DNA of 9,241 nt. Source: Candidatus Woesearchaeota archaeon (GTDB lineage Archaea > Nanobdellota > Nanobdellia > Woesearchaeales > GW2011-AR9). The notes below the pieces were generated by a model. That model did no database searches and was not told the origin of the DNA. It saw only the letters and a list, made by a program, of their open reading frames with translations. The stretch is taken from the NCBI GenBank assembly GCA_016203215.1, contig JACQNF010000082.1, positions 1-9,241 on the forward strand. The letters run 5' to 3'. A program made the translations under genes and the position numbers. Below are positions 1-6,834 of the stretch, piece by piece (positions within the stretch are counted from its first letter, which is position 1; every line of letters begins with the position of its first letter).

Positions 1-929
1 GTACAGCCCACACCTTTGGCGTGGGGATAGTAACAGACAAAGGCAGTGTCCTTGCAAATCTAAAAGATAGTTACAACTCCACAGAAGGAGGGATGATCCC
101 AGACCAGGTAGCACAGCATCATAAACGCGTTGCTGAAAGCGTCCTTCGCCAAGCACTTGAAACGGCGGGCCTTACCTGGAAAGAGATCGAGTTCATCGCC
201 TATTCTGCCGGACCAGGGATCGACCCTTGTCTCTGGGCGGGGTATCATTTTGCTAAGCAATTAGCTTTGGCCAACGATAAGAAACTTGTTGCCGTAAACC
301 ACTGTTGTGCACATCTAAGCATCGGCAAGGTTTGGAATTCACTTCAAGATCCTTGTTACCTCTATGTTTCTGGTGTCAATACACAAATTCTTGTCCAAGA
401 AGAGCGGAAATATCGTGTCCTCGGTGAAACGCTCGACATCGGACTGGGGAACATGCTTGATAAATTAGGGCGAATTCTCGGTCTCGGTTTTCCGGCCGGT
501 CCGCGTATCGAACAGTTAGCTCGTCAAGGGAAGTATATCGAATTACCCTACACGGTTAAGGGAATGGATGTTTCATTTTCAGGGATTTTGACAAAAGTTC
601 AACAGCTCTACGAACAGAAGAAAGCATCTGCCGAAGACATCTGTTTTTCAGTCCAAGAGATCTGTTTTGCAATGTGTACAGAAGTTGTCGAACGTGCAAT
701 GGCAAATACTGGCAAGAAAGAACTTTTGCTCGTCGGCGGCGTCGGCGCGAATCAACGCTTCTGTCAAATGCTTGAGATCATGTGTTTAGAACGTGGCGCA
801 AAATTCTATAAGGTGCCGCTTGATCTCGCGGGTGACCAAGGCGCAATGATTGCCTGGGAAGGATATTTGAGAAAAGATCACTATGGAGACATGGAGATTA
901 ACCCTCATTGGAGAGCAGACGAGGTGTAA
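1..929 (+). CDS. kae1: Kae1 / TsaD-family tRNA N6-threonylcarbamoyladenosine (t6A) synthesis protein, 5'-truncated
   Basis: Kae1 is the catalytic subunit of the KEOPS complex. It transfers threonylcarbamoyl from its AMP adduct to A37 of ANN-decoding tRNAs in the cytoplasm. The reading frame enters at base 3 and reads TAHTFGVGIVT, matching the start of archaeal Kae1, so only about ten N-terminal residues lie outside the window; the GTG at 21 is internal. Visible family features are the metal-binding NHCCAH (His codons 300-302 and 312-314), GETLD, LPYTVKGMD-FSG, GGVGANQR, and the GDQGAMIAW block with the third metal ligand Asp at 834-836. The protein stops without a fused Bud32 kinase, unlike Methanocaldococcus. 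Oddities: the usual VSGGNTQ is VSGVNTQ, HPGGP is FPAGP, and GPGLGPxLR is GPGIDPCLW. Metal ligands are intact, so I call it functional but divergent. It ends 4 bp from a convergent gene. Confidence 0.95.
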   Translation, partial: TAHTFGVGIVTDKGSVLANLKDSYNSTEGGMIPDQVAQHHKRVAESVLRQALETAGLTWKEIEFIAYSAGPGIDPCLWAGYHFAKQLALANDKKLVAVNHCCAHLSIGKVWNSLQDPCYLYVSGVNTQILVQEERKYRVLGETLDIGLGNMLDKLGRILGLGFPAGPRIEQLARQGKYIELPYTVKGMDVSFSGILTKVQQLYEQKKASAEDICFSVQEICFAMCTEVVERAMANTGKKELLLVGGVGANQRFCQMLEIMCLERGAKFYKVPLDLAGDQGAMIAWEGYLRKDHYGDMEINPHWRADEV

Positions 930-933
930 ACCT

Positions 934-1317
934 TTATTCCCCAATTAACATTCGTTCTAAATCATCGATAGAATATTCTTCATCTTGAGGGTTAAGATTG
1001 AAAAAACCACATAATCGTTGATAATAATCTCGTTCTATTGTCGGACGTTGGTACTCTTCTTGAAGAGCAGCTTTTTCTTCAGCAGAGAGAGCGTATTTCA
1101 TTTCATATGCCCTATCATAGATCCTTCGAGCAACAGCGTAGAGCTGTTTATCGCTGGCTTCTTCAACCGGAATCCCGCCAACTCGACCATTACCGTTAAT
1201 CCGTTCATAATTGGCGATGGAGAGAATGTCGAGCAGATCAGCACGGGATGTAGGTAAACTATCATACGTTAAGATTGCCTCGATCTGTCCAGGGTTCAGA
1301 GGATTTTTACGTTTCAT
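934..1317 (-). CDS. Hypothetical protein, 127 aa, unrecognised
   Basis: I do not recognise this family. It is a soluble, charged protein with no membrane segment or signal peptide. Residues 54-100 are rich in Glu, Lys, Arg and Tyr and look helical; residues 41-49 (NGNGRVGGI) form a Gly/Asn-rich turn; the C-terminal part (110-127) is acidic. Cys103 is the only cysteine. The ATG at 1315-1317 is the only plausible start, because an in-frame stop lies a few codons upstream and a TATA-like box lies about 43 nt upstream. It is convergent with kae1, the stop codons being separated by 4 bp, and divergent from the TraB-like gene across a 118-bp promoter region. Coding status is supported by the tight packing against kae1 and by the absence of a better frame. 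Confidence 0.75.
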   Translation of the reverse strand: MKRKNPLNPGQIEAILTYDSLPTSRADLLDILSIANYERINGNGRVGGIPVEEASDKQLYAVARRIYDRAYEMKYALSAEEKAALQEEYQRPTIERDYYQRLCGFFNLNPQDEEYSIDDLERMLIGE

Positions 1318-1355
1318 TTTGTGTGTTCACCGTTGAATCTAAAAGAGTACTATTC

Positions 1356-1364
1356 TTTATAAAT
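1356..1364 (-). promoter_or_regulatory. Probable TATA box of the 127-aa gene
   Basis: Read on the minus strand, the sequence ATTTATAAA lies about 43 nt before the ATG at 1317. With the usual TATA-to-start spacing of about 25 nt the transcript would carry a leader of some 15-20 nt. A second A/T-rich stretch (TTTTAGATT, around 1335-1343) could instead give a leaderless transcript. Confidence 0.4.
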
Positions 1365-1405
1365 TTTGCTAGGGTAATCACTGGCTAGTGGAGTCAAGCA
1401 GAATA

Positions 1406-1414
1406 TTTATATAA
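1406..1414 (+). promoter_or_regulatory. TATA box of the TraB-like gene; leaderless start
   Basis: TTTATATAA is a near-ideal archaeal TATA box. Its centre is 26 nt before the ATG at 1436, so the predicted transcription start coincides with the start codon. No Shine-Dalgarno sequence precedes the ATG. Confidence 0.7.
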
Positions 1415-1435
1415 CCGCGGCCATTTTTCAGCACA

Positions 1436-2221
1436 ATGGCTTTACGAACATTTGAAACACAGGATGCGCGGTACTACCTCGGTCTTGGCGACCACCGTTG
1501 TTCAAGTCTTCCCTTATTTGAAGACGTCGACTTCCAGAGCTTAGATTTTCTGGTGTTGGAGAGCGGAGGGCTTACTGAGCCGCTTGAGTTAGTGGAACAC
1601 CCCCAGTACTCTGAACTTCTCGCGCGATGGCAAACAGAAAATAAAGGAGCGAAGATCTATTCAGTTGATCCTCCGGTCCAGAATATTGATTCCGCAGAGC
1701 TTATAGAATGGGGGATAAACACGAGTATTGTTCTCGGGGCTCTTTACTCTACTGGAGCAGGAATTGGTTCTCTGTTCCTCTTGGACGAGCCCGTTATTGG
1801 TATCCCTCTTCTTGGTCTCAGTGGACTTCTCACCTCAGCGACGTACTTCTCTGTTACGGAGAATACCACCACGTGGAGATCAAAGAGTAAAAGTAGTTAT
1901 CCTTGTTTTATCAATTCTCTGAAGACCACCTTTATCCCAACACCACTTATGGCCTTTCGTGATACTATCGCTGCAGCTAAAATCAGTCAATTCCTTGTTC
2001 CTCGTCACCGTCGTGAGGATGGCTCAAAAGTGGAGGGCGCAATTCTCTACGGATACGGGCATACGGGGATTGAATGGAAATTACGCTATCCGTGGATCTC
2101 TCGCGCTACCGCCGGTTTGTACCATCGTCGAATTCAAGAGAATAACGCCGCAATAAACGAAGTTCGCGAATTGGTTCTGGGAGCAGATGATTTTATTCGG
2201 TATGATTCAAAAGTGTTTTGA
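1436..2221 (+). CDS. TraB/TIKI-superfamily-like protein, 261 aa
   Basis: The product resembles the TraB/PrgY/TIKI superfamily, putative metal-dependent hydrolases or peptidase-like proteins. The N-terminus YYLGLGDH (13-20) followed by DFLVLES (37-43) matches the family's LGTxH...PDxVxxEL opening. SVDPPV (76-81) sits where the family has a conserved Asp-containing strand (IDR-like). FRDTIAAAKI (174-183) followed by GAILYGYGHTGI (201-212) matches the RDxxMAxxI...VVGxGHxxGI closing motifs. Residues 97-140 form a hydrophobic stretch (one long or two short membrane segments) between the two halves, an unusual place for it. Expression appears leaderless from the TATA box at 1406. It is convergent with the helicase gene (8-bp gap). 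The family call rests on motif recall. The chemistry of such proteins is poorly known, so I infer no substrate. Confidence 0.6.
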   Translation: MALRTFETQDARYYLGLGDHRCSSLPLFEDVDFQSLDFLVLESGGLTEPLELVEHPQYSELLARWQTENKGAKIYSVDPPVQNIDSAELIEWGINTSIVLGALYSTGAGIGSLFLLDEPVIGIPLLGLSGLLTSATYFSVTENTTTWRSKSKSSYPCFINSLKTTFIPTPLMAFRDTIAAAKISQFLVPRHRREDGSKVEGAILYGYGHTGIEWKLRYPWISRATAGLYHRRIQENNAAINEVRELVLGADDFIRYDSKVF

Positions 2222-2229
2222 TCCTCTCG

Positions 2230-5103
2230 TTATTCCAACACCAATCCTAGCACAAACTCTCGTAATTCCGTCGGCCATTCAGAATTGATCTGTTCCTGAT
2301 GCTTCTTGCATTCTTGCATGATATCCTCACGCATCTTCCCATCTTCGACTAACTTTACTAGCTCTTCCTTGACGTATACGGGAACGCTCTTGAGATTCCA
2401 GATCTGCATCTTAAGCTTTTCTTTGTAAATGTCTTTTTCCTCTAACTGCCGGCGCTGGGCATCTTCCCAGAACGTTTGATACGAAAACTCTTTTTGTTTC
2501 GCTCTCACTTTTGCTTTACCTTCTTTCAACGCGATGGTGGCCAAGACTTGTTGATGCATTCGTCGCAGAAATTCATGTTTGTCTTCGATTCGAATGACGT
2601 CACTGTAGCCCGCAGCAATCAAATCAAAAGCAAAAGGACTTGGTGTCACTGTCTTAACTTCCGTCACCGCAATCTTCTTCGCTTTCACTTGTTCAATGAT
2701 CTTCAGCGCATTTTCAAAGTCCATCACATCCTCCAGGACTTCCCGTCGTGCTTCTTTCAAGATGGGAAAGGTATTGCTGATGCGTTTTACTGCATTAAAG
2801 AGGATTTTACTCCCTACTTGCATTCTTCCTGCCTGTTTTGACCTGCCCATATAATTGCGGAGGATCATCAGTGAGCGGGCGGCGCAGTTGCGGAATCTTC
2901 GTTTCAACGCTTCACTGCGTTCGATGGCCTGTTCCAGAACATCACGAAAATTGTCCGTTGTCAGCTGTTCCATCGCCCGAAGAGGATTAAACGGTTTCTC
3001 TGCGGCGAGATAGAACGCATTGTCCGTAATCCCCACTTCCACGTCACGGTGCTGTGATTTGCCGATAACGTATGCCAGCGCCCGAGAAAGACAATCATTC
3101 ACTCGCCGGCCGAAGAGAGTGTGAAAAATGATGTACGTCCGTTCTTTATCGAGATACTGCTCGATGACGATCTTCTTGTCATGAGGAATCTGGCTGAACT
3201 GGTATTGCTCCCAGAAATAGCCGTAGATGCTCTCGGCGGCATTCTCATCAACATAGAGGAACTCGTGGATGAATTTCATCATCTCCTCTTTGCTCGTCTT
3301 GCTTGCAAAACGTTCATTGAGAAGTCGGCGGAAACGGCTGATCTCCATTGCCAGATCAAATGATAACGGCAGCATCTCAGAAAACCAGCTTGGCACCGTT
3401 GGTGGACGGTTCACGGAGGTTGTCACTTGCGCTGTCATGCCTCGAGAGAACTTGAACATATAGGCATTCCCACCCAAAACAAAGACGTCACCGGGCTGGA
3501 GCCGTTCGAGGAAGCCTTCATCAATCATTCCCACGGTTTGGTCGCCGATCTTGACCGTGACGTATGTTTCTTCTGGAATCGTACCGATGTTCGTCATGTA
3601 GATGATCCGCGCCATCTTTCCTTTTTTGCCGATGTCCCCTGTTTTTTCATCATACCAGATACGAGCGTAGACGTGGCGTTCTTCTAAACTGGCATATTGT
3701 CCAGAGAGATATTTGATCAATTCAAAGAAATCCTCCCATACCAAGTCTCGATAACAATAACTTCGCTTGATCAGATGAAAAAGTTCATAGATATTGATCA
3801 CTTCGTCGAGAGCGATGCCGCAGATTTGTTGGGCAAGAACATCCAGTGCATTCTCTGGGATGTGTACCCGGTCAATTTTCTTTTCCACTGCAGATTTCAA
3901 GAGCAGCGCACATTCTACAAGGTCGTCACGATCCATTACGATCATCCGCGCCTTGACCGTAGAATGGAGCTGGTGGCCGGCGCGTCCAGCTCGCTGCAGG
4001 AAGCGAGCAACTGATTTTGGCGAGCCTACACAAAGAACAAGATCAACTGAACCGATGTCGATTCCCAATTCTAACGACGTTGATGAGACGACAACTTTCA
4101 ATTTTCCGTCTCGAAGATTCTGCTCCGTACGTAAACGATTCTCTTTGCTCAAACTGCCGTGATGCGCAGCAGTATTTTCACCGGTAAACTGCTGAGGGTA
4201 TAATTCTTTCAATGTGTGAACTACCCTTTCCGTGGCGCTTCGCGTATTGGTAAAGATAACGGTTGTCTTATGTTGTTCGATCAAGTCGTGCATCAATTCA
4301 TACATCTTGCGATGCATCAAGAGGTAGTCAGAATCGACAACACTTCGGACCGGGCTAAGGACTTGAAGATCCATCGATTTCAAGAATTGAACGTCAACAA
4401 TTCCGCAATCCCGGTCGCTATTGCCGTTATTTCCTACCAGAAATTGTGCAATCTTTTCCAGAGGGGCAATTGTAGCACTGAGTCCTACCCGAGTCATCCC
4501 TGGTGACAGACGTTGCAATCGTTCTACCGTTAAACTAAGGTGAACGCCGCGTTTATTTTCTGCAAGAGCGTGGATTTCATCAATCACCGTCCATTGAACG
4601 TCCCTCAGGTGCTGTTTGAATTTTGGTGACGAGAGCATAATCGCTAATGATTCGGGTGTCGTAATCAAGATATGCGGCGGCTTCTGCAACATCTTTGCTT
4701 TCTCCGACGCAGTCGTGTCGCCTGTTCGGACACCGATGCGGATGCCTAAAGGAACTCCTCCTGTAGCCTGAATTTCTTCAAGCGGTTTGAGGAGATTATG
4801 CTGGATGTCATAGTTCAATGCCTTCAGCGGCGAAACATAGACACAGTAGATCTTATCTTCCAGCGCTTTTTTCTGTGATGAATCGACAAGCTCATTGAGA
4901 ATTGCCAAGAACGCCGTCAGTGTTTTCCCGCTGCCCGTTGGTGCGGAAATAAGTACATTCTTGCGCATATGGATCTCCATCACGCCGAAGCGCTGTGGAA
5001 GTGAGAAGTCACGGAATTGAGTGAAGAACCATCTTGTTACAAACGGGTGGAGCACTGCCTTCAAATGGAGGGGGTCATGTGGTTCAGTTATTGTCGTGAT
5101 CAT
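2230..5103 (-). CDS. lhr: Lhr-type superfamily 2 DNA helicase (Lhr-core), 957 aa
   Basis: This is an ATP-dependent 3'-5' helicase of the Lhr family, acting on branched or damaged DNA in repair and recombination. In order: Q motif Gln37, Walker A APTGSGKT (54-61), motif Ia VSPLKALN (90-97), Ib TTPES (148-152), DExH box DEIH (175-178), motif III SATI (209-212), motif IV VIFTNTR (282-288), motif V SSTSLELGID (340-349) and motif VI QRAGRAGH (370-377). A winged helix and the long Lhr-core C-terminal domain follow, including FGRRVNDCLSRALAYVIG around 685-705. Length fits archaeal Lhr-core rather than the approximately 1,500-aa bacterial Lhr. All catalytic motifs are intact. The ATG at 5101-5103 lies close behind an A/T-rich box, suggesting a leaderless mRNA. 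It is divergent from the structured-RNA operon and convergent with the TraB-like gene. The alternative, a Ski2/Hel308 helicase, fits less well because the post-motif-VI region is Lhr-like. Confidence 0.93.
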   Translation of the reverse strand: MITTITEPHDPLHLKAVLHPFVTRWFFTQFRDFSLPQRFGVMEIHMRKNVLISAPTGSGKTLTAFLAILNELVDSSQKKALEDKIYCVYVSPLKALNYDIQHNLLKPLEEIQATGGVPLGIRIGVRTGDTTASEKAKMLQKPPHILITTPESLAIMLSSPKFKQHLRDVQWTVIDEIHALAENKRGVHLSLTVERLQRLSPGMTRVGLSATIAPLEKIAQFLVGNNGNSDRDCGIVDVQFLKSMDLQVLSPVRSVVDSDYLLMHRKMYELMHDLIEQHKTTVIFTNTRSATERVVHTLKELYPQQFTGENTAAHHGSLSKENRLRTEQNLRDGKLKVVVSSTSLELGIDIGSVDLVLCVGSPKSVARFLQRAGRAGHQLHSTVKARMIVMDRDDLVECALLLKSAVEKKIDRVHIPENALDVLAQQICGIALDEVINIYELFHLIKRSYCYRDLVWEDFFELIKYLSGQYASLEERHVYARIWYDEKTGDIGKKGKMARIIYMTNIGTIPEETYVTVKIGDQTVGMIDEGFLERLQPGDVFVLGGNAYMFKFSRGMTAQVTTSVNRPPTVPSWFSEMLPLSFDLAMEISRFRRLLNERFASKTSKEEMMKFIHEFLYVDENAAESIYGYFWEQYQFSQIPHDKKIVIEQYLDKERTYIIFHTLFGRRVNDCLSRALAYVIGKSQHRDVEVGITDNAFYLAAEKPFNPLRAMEQLTTDNFRDVLEQAIERSEALKRRFRNCAARSLMILRNYMGRSKQAGRMQVGSKILFNAVKRISNTFPILKEARREVLEDVMDFENALKIIEQVKAKKIAVTEVKTVTPSPFAFDLIAAGYSDVIRIEDKHEFLRRMHQQVLATIALKEGKAKVRAKQKEFSYQTFWEDAQRRQLEEKDIYKEKLKMQIWNLKSVPVYVKEELVKLVEDGKMREDIMQECKKHQEQINSEWPTELREFVLGLVLE

Positions 5104-5121
5104 TGTGAGAGAGAGGTATAT

Positions 5122-5129
5122 CTATTAAA
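5122..5129 (-). promoter_or_regulatory. Probable TATA box of lhr
   Basis: On the minus strand TTTAATAG is centred about 22 nt before the ATG at 5103, so the transcript would start at or very near the start codon. A pyrimidine-rich CTCTCTCTC stretch follows it. CTCTCACAATG at the lhr start recurs at the GNAT gene start (7661-7671). Confidence 0.45.
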
Positions 5130-5160
5130 GTAGCTATTTCTATGGAAAAAAAGCAGATAT

Positions 5161-5168
5161 TTTATAAT
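5161..5168 (+). promoter_or_regulatory. TATA box driving the structured leader RNA and the downstream operon
   Basis: TTTATAAT is centred at about 5164. The typical 25-nt spacing places the transcription start at about 5189, exactly the first base of the 11-bp stem that closes the structured RNA. This coincidence is independent support that the folded region is transcribed as an RNA on the plus strand. Confidence 0.65.
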
Positions 5169-5174
5169 CGTTAC

Positions 5175-5464
5175 GGAAATTTGTGTGTATTTAGTTCGCC
5201 GTCACGGCAGGCAAGGCCAAGATATAGTCGTCCAACTACGTTGGCCTCTTAACAGTTAATCTACGTGTCGAAACACTACGGGTGTTTCTCGCGTGTTTAA
5301 CTGTGTCTGTCTCGAACTACTCAGCGAAGCAGAGAAGTTAATAGTATCGGAGAATAGATCGCTAAACAGGTTATTATCGGCTTATTGGAATAGAACACTA
5401 TTCTCCGCGAGACAGACGGCCCGCCCGCCGAATCGTCGTCGCGAACTAAATATGATGGAAATTT
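5175..5464. repeat. Short direct repeats flanking the structured RNA
   Basis: GGAAATTT occurs at 5175-5182 and again at 5457-5464, just outside the inverted repeat that closes the RNA (5189-5199 with 5441-5451). The second copy lies inside the palindrome GAAATTTC (5458-5465). They could be target-site duplications of an old small mobile element, a pair of protein-binding sites, or chance. The repeats are not directly adjacent to the inverted repeats, which weakens the mobile-element reading. Confidence 0.3.
5189..5451 (+). ncRNA. Multibranched structured RNA, 263 nt; 5' leader or separate ncRNA
   Basis: The region has no convincing ORF but is packed with perfect helices. P1, ATTTAGTTCGC (5189-5199) with 5441-5451, is 11 bp and closes the whole element. 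P2 is 5205-5208/5427-5430 plus 5210-5212/5423-5425. Hairpin A is GGCCAA 5215-5220/5241-5246, with competing CCAAC/GTTGG at 5232-5236/5240-5244. Hairpin B is ACAGTTAA 5252-5259/5297-5304 with inner 7-bp stem 5270-5276/5282-5288. Arm C is GTCTGTCTCG 5305-5314/5408-5417 (10 bp), carrying side hairpin 5315-5339 and distal helix CGGAGAATAG 5348-5357/5398-5407 (10 bp). Hairpins A and B are homologous to those of the leader at 7459-7582. The element ends 44 nt before the ATG at 5496 and is probably a cis-regulatory leader. The topology resembles SRP RNA, but I cannot find the conserved helix 8 motifs, and RNase P core motifs are also absent. Confidence 0.75.
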
Positions 5465-5493
5465 CATGAGGAATACACATAACGGAGGAATAG
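5348..5493 (+). promoter_or_regulatory. Candidate Shine-Dalgarno switch (anti-SD with two competing partners)
   Basis: CTATTCTCCG (5398-5407) pairs perfectly over 10 bp with CGGAGAATAG (5348-5357) inside the RNA. It can equally pair with the ribosome-binding region CGGAGGAATAG (5483-5493): ten pairs with one bulged G. The two partners differ by a single inserted G. When the internal helix forms, the SD is free; when 5398-5407 captures the SD, translation of the 213-aa protein should be blocked. This anti-anti-SD/anti-SD/SD layout is the classic expression platform of translational riboswitches. The pairings are read from sequence; switching is inferred. Confidence 0.55.
5484..5488 (+). promoter_or_regulatory. 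Shine-Dalgarno site fixing the start at 5496
   Basis: GGAGG lies 7 nt before the ATG at 5496-5498. It lies inside the longer reading frame that opens with the ATG at 5466, so the start at 5466 would put the SD within the coding sequence. The 5496 start is therefore preferred. Confidence 0.8.
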
Positions 5494-5495
5494 CC

Positions 5496-6137
5496 ATGGA
5501 TCTTGTTGAACGAGTAAGGGGATTGAAGAAAGATACTGCAGTTGTAACCACGCCGGTTGACGATTCAAAAATCGAGACTTTAACAGTGTTAGCTGTTCCG
5601 CGAGAAATTTTAACCGAAAAAGATCATCAGGAACAAGGGATTATTCCGGAAGGTGCGTTGGGTACCTATTTTGATAGCTATGCACTGGATGTTAGCAGTG
5701 TCCTTCTCCATACCTACGGTTGCTTTTTCGATGCGACCAGAACAGCTGAGGAGGGGGCAGTTAGATATGTTTTTCAAAAAAGAGATCATACGGTCGTCTA
5801 CACTATTGGGGGTTTTTTTAATATCAAATCTGTTTGTGGTCGGCAGAGGTTTAGTAGTGATATCATCAGCATTTTTAAAATTCAGAAACCAGAGTTGGAC
5901 CTCCAGAGAGCCGGTTCTTTCATCGATGCGATTATGAACACTCATCTCCTTGATTATGAACACGAAGCCGACCACCAATTTGGTGTTCTCTACCATGGCA
6001 AGAAAAAAGAACTTGGTGGAATCCCTCTTCTCAAGAAAATGGGGGTTACCCCTAACGAAGCAGCAGAATATATCCAAGTAGGGCGTTTTGGATGTTATTA
6101 TCGTAAAATTTTTCGAGAGGGAGAATTAGATCTGTAG
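5496..6137 (+). CDS. Hypothetical protein, 213 aa, unrecognised; controlled by structured leader
   Basis: I do not recognise this protein. It appears soluble, with alternating hydrophobic strands (about 29-34, 66-78, 89-109) and a helical, charged C-terminal half. No nucleotide-binding or metal-binding signature is clear. DYEHEADH (153-160) has clustered acidic and His residues and could bind metal, but this is only suggestive. Cysteines are at 76, 114 and 200. The start at 5496 is chosen for its SD; a longer 223-aa reading from 5466 is possible but would include the SD. It is the first gene behind the 263-nt structured RNA and is followed after 23 nt by the 222-aa gene, so the two are probably one operon. 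Its regulation is expected at translation, through the anti-SD at 5398-5407. Confidence 0.75.
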   Translation: MDLVERVRGLKKDTAVVTTPVDDSKIETLTVLAVPREILTEKDHQEQGIIPEGALGTYFDSYALDVSSVLLHTYGCFFDATRTAEEGAVRYVFQKRDHTVVYTIGGFFNIKSVCGRQRFSSDIISIFKIQKPELDLQRAGSFIDAIMNTHLLDYEHEADHQFGVLYHGKKKELGGIPLLKKMGVTPNEAAEYIQVGRFGCYYRKIFREGELDL

Positions 6138-6160
6138 ACCTTCACTTTGTTAAGAATCAG

Positions 6161-6829
6161 ATGGTACTCGAGACAATTGTGGACAGGGATTTGCTGGAAG
6201 GGTACAACCTCTTTGAACCAGATAGTCTGTCTCACCTTGACCAACTAATGGCAGAAGATGTGTCCCTCTCTCGATTATCTCAGGATCTTTTATTCGTTCC
6301 GGACGGGGTAATTTATTCGCTTGAAGGGAAAGAAAAAAACCCTACACTTTGGATAACCCGAAGTGAACATAACCTCGTCTTACAGAATCTTAATAATCGA
6401 CTTTACAGTTCCTATGAGCAGCTTTGCCAAACACGAAAATATCAGCTTCCTCTTGAGAAAGCTCGGCGAGCGATGGACGACGTAAGCACTCTCCGCATCG
6501 ACCTGACAAAAATACGGTTACAAGGAGGCCCACCCAATCATTTCTATCTCGAGATCGATACTTCCTCTCCTCCGCTTTTGGATAGTGAGGGGCGAAGGCT
6601 TGCAGAGAGAGCATACGGTCAGCACGAAGTGTTCACGGCCGCGATGGAGTTATTGCACAACGAGGGTATCGAGACGGCGGAAATCTATCTTTTGGATCCA
6701 GAGTACGTTCGAATGCACGCTGTTTCAGGTCCTTTTGCACGTGTAGCGTGGCGAGATGGGCACGTCGCTGTCCTTAATGCCTATGAAGTTAATCTCCGGG
6801 TAGGGATACGGGGGTTGAAAAAACAGTAG
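6161..6829 (+). CDS. Hypothetical protein, 222 aa, unrecognised; second gene of the leader-controlled operon
   Basis: I do not recognise this family. The protein is soluble, without membrane segments or cysteine-rich motifs (one Cys, at 89). Features seen: an acidic N-terminal helix region (1-45), a strand pair DLLFVPDGVIYSL (42-54) and TLWITRSEHNLVLQNL (62-77), a Gly-Pro turn QGGPPNHFYLEID (121-133), and a C-terminal region with strands at 172-178 (TAEIYLL), 193-205 and 208-216. The start is the first ATG after the preceding stop (23-nt gap). No good SD or TATA box precedes it, so it is probably translated from the same mRNA as the 213-aa gene. Its stop is 5 bp from the stop of the convergent 207-aa gene. 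Both proteins of the pair are orphans, so a joint function is inferred only from adjacency. Confidence 0.75.
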   Translation: MVLETIVDRDLLEGYNLFEPDSLSHLDQLMAEDVSLSRLSQDLLFVPDGVIYSLEGKEKNPTLWITRSEHNLVLQNLNNRLYSSYEQLCQTRKYQLPLEKARRAMDDVSTLRIDLTKIRLQGGPPNHFYLEIDTSSPPLLDSEGRRLAERAYGQHEVFTAAMELLHNEGIETAEIYLLDPEYVRMHAVSGPFARVAWRDGHVAVLNAYEVNLRVGIRGLKKQ

Positions 6830-6834
6830 ATTGA

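Noticed and set aside
1318..1435. A further copy of the structured leader in this divergent promoter region
   Set aside because: Neither shared block is present and only trivial hairpins (for example CACT/AGTG near 1380-1391) can be formed.
3121..4506. Several plus-strand reading frames of 64-122 codons opposite the helicase gene
   Set aside because: They overlap a continuous, motif-complete Lhr coding sequence and show no recognisable domains or starts; they are antisense shadows.
5189..5451. SRP (7S) RNA
   Set aside because: The branching order resembles SRP RNA, but the highly conserved helix 8 elements (CAGG opposite AGCAG, under a GGAA/GNRA tetraloop) and the UGUAR turn between helices 3 and 4 are not found. 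Part of it is duplicated as the leader of another gene, which also argues against SRP RNA.
5189..5451. RNase P RNA
   Set aside because: The GAGGAAAGUC-type and ACAGAAA-type core sequences are absent on both strands. The GGCTTAT at 5379-5385 is isolated and far from where RNase P would have it.
5466..5495. Upstream ATG at 5466 as start of the 213-aa gene
   Set aside because: It would place the strong SD GGAGG (5484-5488) inside the coding sequence, and nothing SD-like precedes 5466. The ATG at 5496 has correct spacing.
5321..5551. 76-aa minus-strand reading frame over the structured RNA
   Set aside because: It lies across perfect RNA helices and the start of the plus-strand gene, with no promoter or SD of its own; its openness looks incidental.
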